Assembly: GCF_026151205.1 (NCBI RefSeq)
Contig: NC_087077.1
Location: 12,620,983-12,684,982 of the forward strand
Origin: Bolinopsis microptera
Lineage: Eukaryota; Ctenophora; Tentaculata; Lobata; Bolinopsidae
Direction: 5' to 3'
DNA: 64,000 nucleotides
A program made the position numbers and the translations under genes. Of this stretch, positions 59,501 to 64,000 are shown one piece after another; positions within the stretch are counted from its first letter, which is position 1; each line of letters starts with the position of its first letter. Under the pieces are notes generated by a model, which was not told where the DNA came from, did not search any database, and saw only the letters and a program-made list of their open reading frames with translations.

Positions 59501-62322
59501 GAATTGTGTGTGATACTCTGTTACAATACTTTACATTACAGTGCGCAAATTGTGTGTGATACTCTGTTACAATACTTGACATTACAGTGCGCGAATTGTG
59601 TGTGATACTCTGTTACAATACTTAACATTACATTGCGCGAATTGTGTGTGATACTCCGTTACAATACTTGACATTAAAGTGCGCACATACTAGGGTAATA
59701 CCCCGATTTACCGCGGAGTTTTGGAGAAAAGAAAAAGCTGCGGTAAATCGGTATTTGCGATAAATCGGGGCTCGGTAAATCGGGGTTTTACTGTATAATG
59801 TGTTGTGATAAAATACTTAAAACAGTGCACACTATATAATAGTGTTGGTGCTACAATATTTAAATAACAATGCACAAATAGTTTCTTATCATGTTTTAAG
59901 GAGGCGCAGGAAAATAAAGTCTAGTGCTCTGCCTGCCCTAGACTTGTTCATGTGCCCAGGCTTCACGACACAGTTGGGATGGTTAATGATAGTGGCATTG
60001 TTTAATATAAATAGTGTAATATGTTATCAAAGGTATTGTTGAAGGAGAGATATATTATTTGTGAAAGTATTCGCTTCTGAGTTGGCTAATACATAATATA
60101 TTCAAGATTCCGTTATATCATGCGAAACTTTTAATGCATCCAATAACTCAGACCACATACACCAAAAATCCTGATTTTAGGATTTTAGCGAGCAACTTGC
60201 TGATCAGCTGACTGTAGTAACCAGTTACCAGTAACCAGTATCTAGTAGCCTGTAACTAGTAACCTGTAACCAGTTTCAAGTTACCAGTAGCCAGTAACCT
60301 ATAACTAGTAACCTGTAACCAGTTACCAGTTACCAGTAACCTCTACCAGTTACCAGTTACCAGTAACCTGTAACTAGTAACCTGTAACCTGTAACCAGTT
60401 ACCAGTAACTTCTACCAGTTACCAGTTACCAGCTCACTGGTAGAGAAGGAGAGCGGAGAGAGAGAGGGAGAGATGATTCAAATCACGTACACTGGGATAC
60501 ACAGAAGCTGTCACCACACTGCTCCTGTGTTATCTCACACTACCACCTCTAATAACATCCTCATTTAAACGTGCACTCAGCTACACACAGCTACTAAATC
60601 ATCTCTAATTTCTAGCTACAGTTTTGACATTTTCTTACATACAGCTTTACCAAGAAGGGTTATAACTTATTAAAAGAAGGATATGTGCTACACCGCTAAA
60701 AATCCCAGGCTTCAGCTCCAACCGAAAATGTCACTCCCTGCCTTGGCCAAATTTGACCATTGTTGATCACTGAGTATTATTCAGTAGTTAATAATAGATA
60801 CACAGAATAAAGCAGCTGCAATAGATTAGAATGGACTTAGTTTAGAGTAGATAAGAATCTGCTTCTACTGGTATAAATATTGTGTTGAATTGTTTGTGTG
60901 AGTTGGTAAAATGGTTATCAGTTATAAATTAAGATACATGGATAATATGATAAGTGATAAGAAACGAGAATACCAGGTTTCAAGTTTCAAGTTTTGGAAA
61001 ACTTGTTGTTCTATTTCAACTCTGCCGGCTGGTTGATAATACGGTAATAATGTCTAATAAAAGTAAATAATTTAAATATTCTCTAACACAGAGCAAACGT
61101 TACTATAACCAACATTTTAATCATAACCTAACAGAATATATTATAATTGACTAATGAGGCATGACGATAAATACTATTTGTTAACATGGCTAGATACTTA
61201 AAAATCAAAATAACCACCAGGATCCGTTTAGCTGTGTATAATAATGTATCCTGGTTACAAATCTAAAGATACCTCGCATTACATCACCAACACAGGGTTT
61301 AACAGGATATCTGCAGACAGCAACCCTGTTTAAACAGCAAGATTATTTCTGTTCCTTAAACTCCGCCCTCATGTAATAATACGTGCCGATCACACTAATA
61401 ATTTACTGATCGAAATTGTATCACCAGTACCTCTGATGGCCTGATCAGGCCCAATATATTCCCAGTAAATGTAAGGATCAGGGGTGTCATATTATCACAC
61501 AACCAGTCGCACGTGATAGACCGAGGTGACAATGAGATCAGTAGAATGTAGCCCTGATTTCACTCCCAAATCCACTGTTGAGTAGTACCCTCCACCTAGA
61601 CATTCCTTCCTTGATGGTAGTTCTGTCAAATAATGGGAAAAGTGTACCATATTTCTCACATACACTCCTCCTATCGCTAAATCTTTGAATTAAAAACTAA
61701 ATTACTGTTTTTAAGGGTGGCCGTGGGGTAGTTTGAAGTCAGATCACAGCGTTATTAATAGCAGAACCTGTGTAACATAATCATATTTAAAGCTACTGGA
61801 AATACAATTAAACTTATTCACAATAGTTTAGGGTTGATAATCTAGCTTTTAAATTGTGACTTAATAATCTTTCACAGGTCACTAACAATTTGCCATCTTC
61901 CTCCGTAAATCCAAATAATCAAACCTGTTAAAAACCTTCCTCCTTTTTGTACATGCTCTTCATTTTAGAAGCTGTGTTCCCCCTCTTCCATTATAACATG
62001 AGCTAATTTCAATGCCCTCTGCCGGTAAAAGTTCGTTGTTCATTCGAACGGCGCGGTGGTGTATCGTAATATATTGTAAAACTAGAGTAAACTCAGGCTC
62101 TATGAGGTCTCCAATTTAAAGGTCATTCATGTCCCAGTTTTACCATTTACATTTACTAATACGTAACACAATATTACATAGTAAAAGATTATAATTACAA
62201 TCATGTATATTTATTGATTAATTACTCTGCAGGTGACGTTTACCAAGGACCAGCTAAGTAAGATACCCAACAAAGACCAGTGGTACGGACTAAAGAGTGT
62301 CAAATGTGACTCGGAGGCTCAG
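53587..62322 (+). CDS. GAP1/RASA-type Ras GTPase-activating protein, first C2 domain (partial)
   Basis: Four exons, 53587-53632, 53842-53965, 57579-57696 and 62233-62322, join with correct GT/AG and phase (378 nt, 126 codons). The start ATG follows TCAGAG. The product opens SALRVRIGEAKSLPSKSC, then CPNTYCVINLDKEELFETEI, then CPFFCEQFEFEIPRAF, then STIGK, VTFTKDQLSKIPNKDQWYGL and DSEAQ. This is the beta-strand order of the first C2 domain of GAP1-family proteins (RASA2, RASA3, RASA4, RASAL1), which bind membranes and switch off Ras or Rap. The second C2, RasGAP, PH and Btk-type zinc parts should lie to the right of the window; no further exon was accepted before 64000. Introns 2 and 3 (3.6 and 4.5 kb) are swollen by repeats. 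Which paralogue cannot be decided. Confidence 0.85.
54925..56670 (+). repeat. 1.7-kb purine-rich GGA/GACTGA array
   Basis: Variants of GAGGAGGACTGAGGA, with a pure GGA run at about 56552-56660. A higher-order duplication of about 330 bp is visible: 55261-55595 is repeated from 55601, including GAAGAGCAATGATGAGG and TAAGGAAAAAGATGAGG. The strand is almost devoid of C except in ACTGA and ACCC units. It lies in intron 2 of the RASA-type gene. Confidence 0.95.
56671..56785 (-). mobile_element. Unique end of the GGA-array element, copy 1
   Basis: AAGCATCTAAATGTTATTTC, repeated TTTTTGTCCG units, then TATAGGGTACCGAACGGAC. The inverse of this block occurs at 63652-63775, again joined to a GGA/TCC array. 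The array and this end therefore travel together as one repeat family. Confidence 0.75.
57324..57481. mobile_element. Tc1/mariner-type MITE in RASA intron 2
   Basis: 158 bp between TA at 57322-57323 and 57482-57483. The ends CTGTAAAACCATTCATTTTC and the inverse of GAAAATATCTGGTTTTACAG form the TIRs. There is an internal palindrome around AATTCGCAGAAATTTGCG. Confidence 0.72.
58828..59690. repeat. 46-bp satellite in RASA intron 3 with a tetrameric higher order
   Basis: About 19 units of GTGTGTGATACTCCGTTACA followed by ATACTTGACATTACAGTGCG and CGAATT. From about 59101 the variant order (CTCGAAATTACAATG, CTTTACATTACAGTGCGCAA, CTTGACATT, then a fourth) recurs roughly every 184 bp. Confidence 0.92.
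59693..59793. mobile_element. TA-flanked MITE next to the satellite
   Basis: 101 bp. GGGTAATACCCCGATTTACC at the left is the near-inverse of CGGTAAATCGGGGTTTTACT at the right, with TA on both sides. The interior is a diverged hairpin with further AAATCGG repeats. Confidence 0.65.
60218..60432 (+). repeat. Degenerate CCAGTTACCAGTAACC tandem repeat
   Basis: Interleaved CCAGTTACCAGT, AACCTGTAACTAGT and related pieces over about 215 bases, followed by a GA-rich stretch (about 60440-60475). In RASA intron 3. The rest of the intron to 62232 shows nothing recognised. Confidence 0.8.
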
Positions 62323-63459
62323 GTAATACTCTTGTTACTTTAGTTTCCATGTAACTGGTTACTGTATTAGTAACTGTAGTAACTATATTGTTCACTGTGG
62401 GGCGTGGGTATTGTCCAGGGATTTAATTTTTCGTGCACTAGAAGACTTCTTCACTATATTCTAAGTAACCATCTGTTTTAACAGTCCGGCAATTCACTAA
62501 TGTTCAGTGTGGTTGAAACGGAGTGGTAACTCGATTACCAACTCTGATTTTATTTTAGTGTGTTGGTAGTACTACTGGTAGCATCACTTGCACTGGTAGT
62601 GACATCGCCTCCCTAGTTACACTACAGAATACACACACTACTATTTGATAAGGTCCCCCATTATATTGATAGGTCCCACATTTTGATTATATATTAAAGT
62701 CACTACAGTGTGCATGTGCAGAGAGATTATAATAATCCTGCGTATATTTTGGAATGTTATCAATCAAATATTGCCATTTCCAAAGATAACAAATATTCAT
62801 GTCGTGGGAAATACCCATGTTTTAAATCATGAACAACTACAATGTTTTAAAGAATTTTTGAATTAAAACGATTATTCTGTGCACGTTTACAACACCACAC
62901 CAAGACGTCTTGTAATAGCTTTACCAGGCTGTTTAAAAGTTAGCACAGCTGTAAACAAACGTGTTGTTTGTCTCACTAAAACAGAGCTGCTAATCATCCC
63001 CTCGTTATCCTCAGAATAAACACGGTATTATTGTGTCTGTACTGTTATTATAATATACTCATTTTCTCTGTTCACATGCAGTACAAAGGTACATCATCAA
63101 GTTTAGTACACTGATTAGATATTTACAGAGTAGACCTGTGTCATTCTGTGTCGAGAGTGTACTGTGTACGTGTTGGACTGTTGAAATCAAACAAGTAGCT
63201 ATTTGTCTGATCAACTAATTGATTAATATACGATATATATCAACTTATCAATATATTGTGTATCTGATAGTGCATAAAATGATACCTATTAAGGTGTTTT
63301 TTCCCCTAACTTTACGGAGAGTAGTTTTACCGTACAGACTGTAACATACAAACAACAGAAGGTTGGGGTGTAATTTGAGAGCATAGGATTCTTAGGTCAG
63401 GAATATTCCTTACATTATACACGTGAAGAGTAAATACCGCATCTGTTTATTTGTTGATT

Positions 63460-63613
63460 GGGGGGGGGGTGTCACGTCCGTCTATGTCCGCTTGTCTCAT
63501 AGAATCCAAAAAGGACAGGACATAGGCGGACATAGACGGACATAGGCGGACATAGGCGGACATAGGCGGACATAGACGGACATTGGCGGACATAGGCGGA
63601 CATTAATGGACAC
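63460..63613. repeat. Decamer repeat GGACATAGGC with a poly-G head
   Basis: A run of ten G, then GTGTCACGTCCGTCTATGTC, then about ten tandem GCGGACATAG-type decamers, ending in ATTAATGGACACC. GGTGTC and GACACC at the two ends are inverse. The design resembles the element at 40603-40745. Confidence 0.75.
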
Positions 63614-63651
63614 CTAAATTGCTAAATAAAATGTTCAATTTTTGCTGTTAT

Positions 63652-64000
63652 AGGCGGATCATGTTTTTTGTCCGTTCGGTACCCTATATTTTCAAAACGG
63701 ACAAAAAATAGAGCGGACAAAAACGGACAAAAATGGACAAAAACGGACAAAAATGGAAATAACATTTAGATGCTTCCTCCTCCTACTCTTCCTCCTCCTC
63801 CCCCTGGGTCTTCCTGATCTTCCTCAGTCCTCTTCCTCCTCCCCTCCTCAGTCCTCCTCCTACTCCTCCTCCTCGTCCTCAGTCCTCCTCATCAGTCCTC
63901 AACAGTCCTCCTCCTCCCCAGTCCTCTTCCTCCTCCTGAGTCCTCCTCCTGGGTCCTCCTCCTGGGTCTTCCTCCTCCTCTTCATCCTCCTCCTCTTCCT
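63652..64000 (+). mobile_element. GGA-array element, copy 2 (inverted, runs off window)
   Basis: Inverse of 56671-56785 (GTCCGTTCGGTACCCTATAT, then AAAACGGACAAAAA units, then GAAATAACATTTAGATGCTT). It is followed by a CCT-rich pyrimidine array, the inverse of the GGA array, to the window edge. Confidence 0.75.

Noticed and set aside
63083-63112. Possible fifth exon of the RASA-type gene after CACATGCAG
   Set aside because: Only a few codons precede a GTAC donor or a stop, and they do not resemble the sequence expected after the first C2 domain.

Overview
Animal nuclear DNA: AT-rich, intron-rich and loaded with transposable elements. No bacterial features are present. The metazoan signature comes from a GAP1/RASA-type gene, an SLC35G-type transporter, CCCTAA (TTAGGG-type) hexamers, and LINE, hAT, Harbinger, Tc1/mariner and Foldback/MULE-like elements. 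The mix suggests an invertebrate, but I cannot name the species. GENES: (1) 911-1504, minus: two spliced exons of a CEP112-like DUF4485 protein, running off the left edge. Its last visible exon abuts a minisatellite whose every unit carries a 5' splice-site-like motif. (2) 2501-3943, plus: an intronless 480-aa MFS protein, probably UNC93-like. (3) 31055-39889, plus: a 15-exon gene whose frame closes exactly (856 aa). It encodes a signal peptide, leucine-rich repeats, a Cys-rich membrane-proximal segment and seven or eight membrane spans. (4) 36057-37276, minus: a two-exon alpha/beta-hydrolase nested antisense in intron 9 of gene 3, with Cys and Asn where the family has its catalytic Ser and His. 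(5) 41169-45820, minus: a complete eight-exon SLC35G-type DMT transporter (356 aa), convergent with gene 3. (6) 53587-62322 and beyond, plus: the first four coding exons of a GAP1/RASA-type Ras-GAP, giving the first C2 domain. MOBILE DNA: 4358-15008 holds three nested LINEs. A CR1/Jockey-like LINE-A is split by a 5'-truncated RTE-like LINE-B (antisense, 6-bp duplication), which is itself split by an almost intact two-ORF CR1-like LINE-C (exact 17-bp duplication). The most striking object is 18070-25671. It is a Foldback/MULE-like element with a 10-bp target-site duplication and a 28-bp terminal inverted repeat. Two 2.2-2.5 kb arrays of a 79-bp repeat stand head to head, and another RTE-like LINE fragment (8-bp duplication) sits beside the apex of the palindrome. 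Further structures are a hAT-type element (26322-27657), two elements studded with TTGTCA motifs in both orientations (27951-30106 and 43989-45145), tiny GC-rich elements with exact 8-bp duplications, several Tc1/mariner and Harbinger MITEs, a pure 513-bp hexanucleotide array, and a 1.7-kb purine-only array that recurs inverted at the right edge. Coding exons were assembled by matching splice sites and phase by eye; no alignment or RNA evidence was available.
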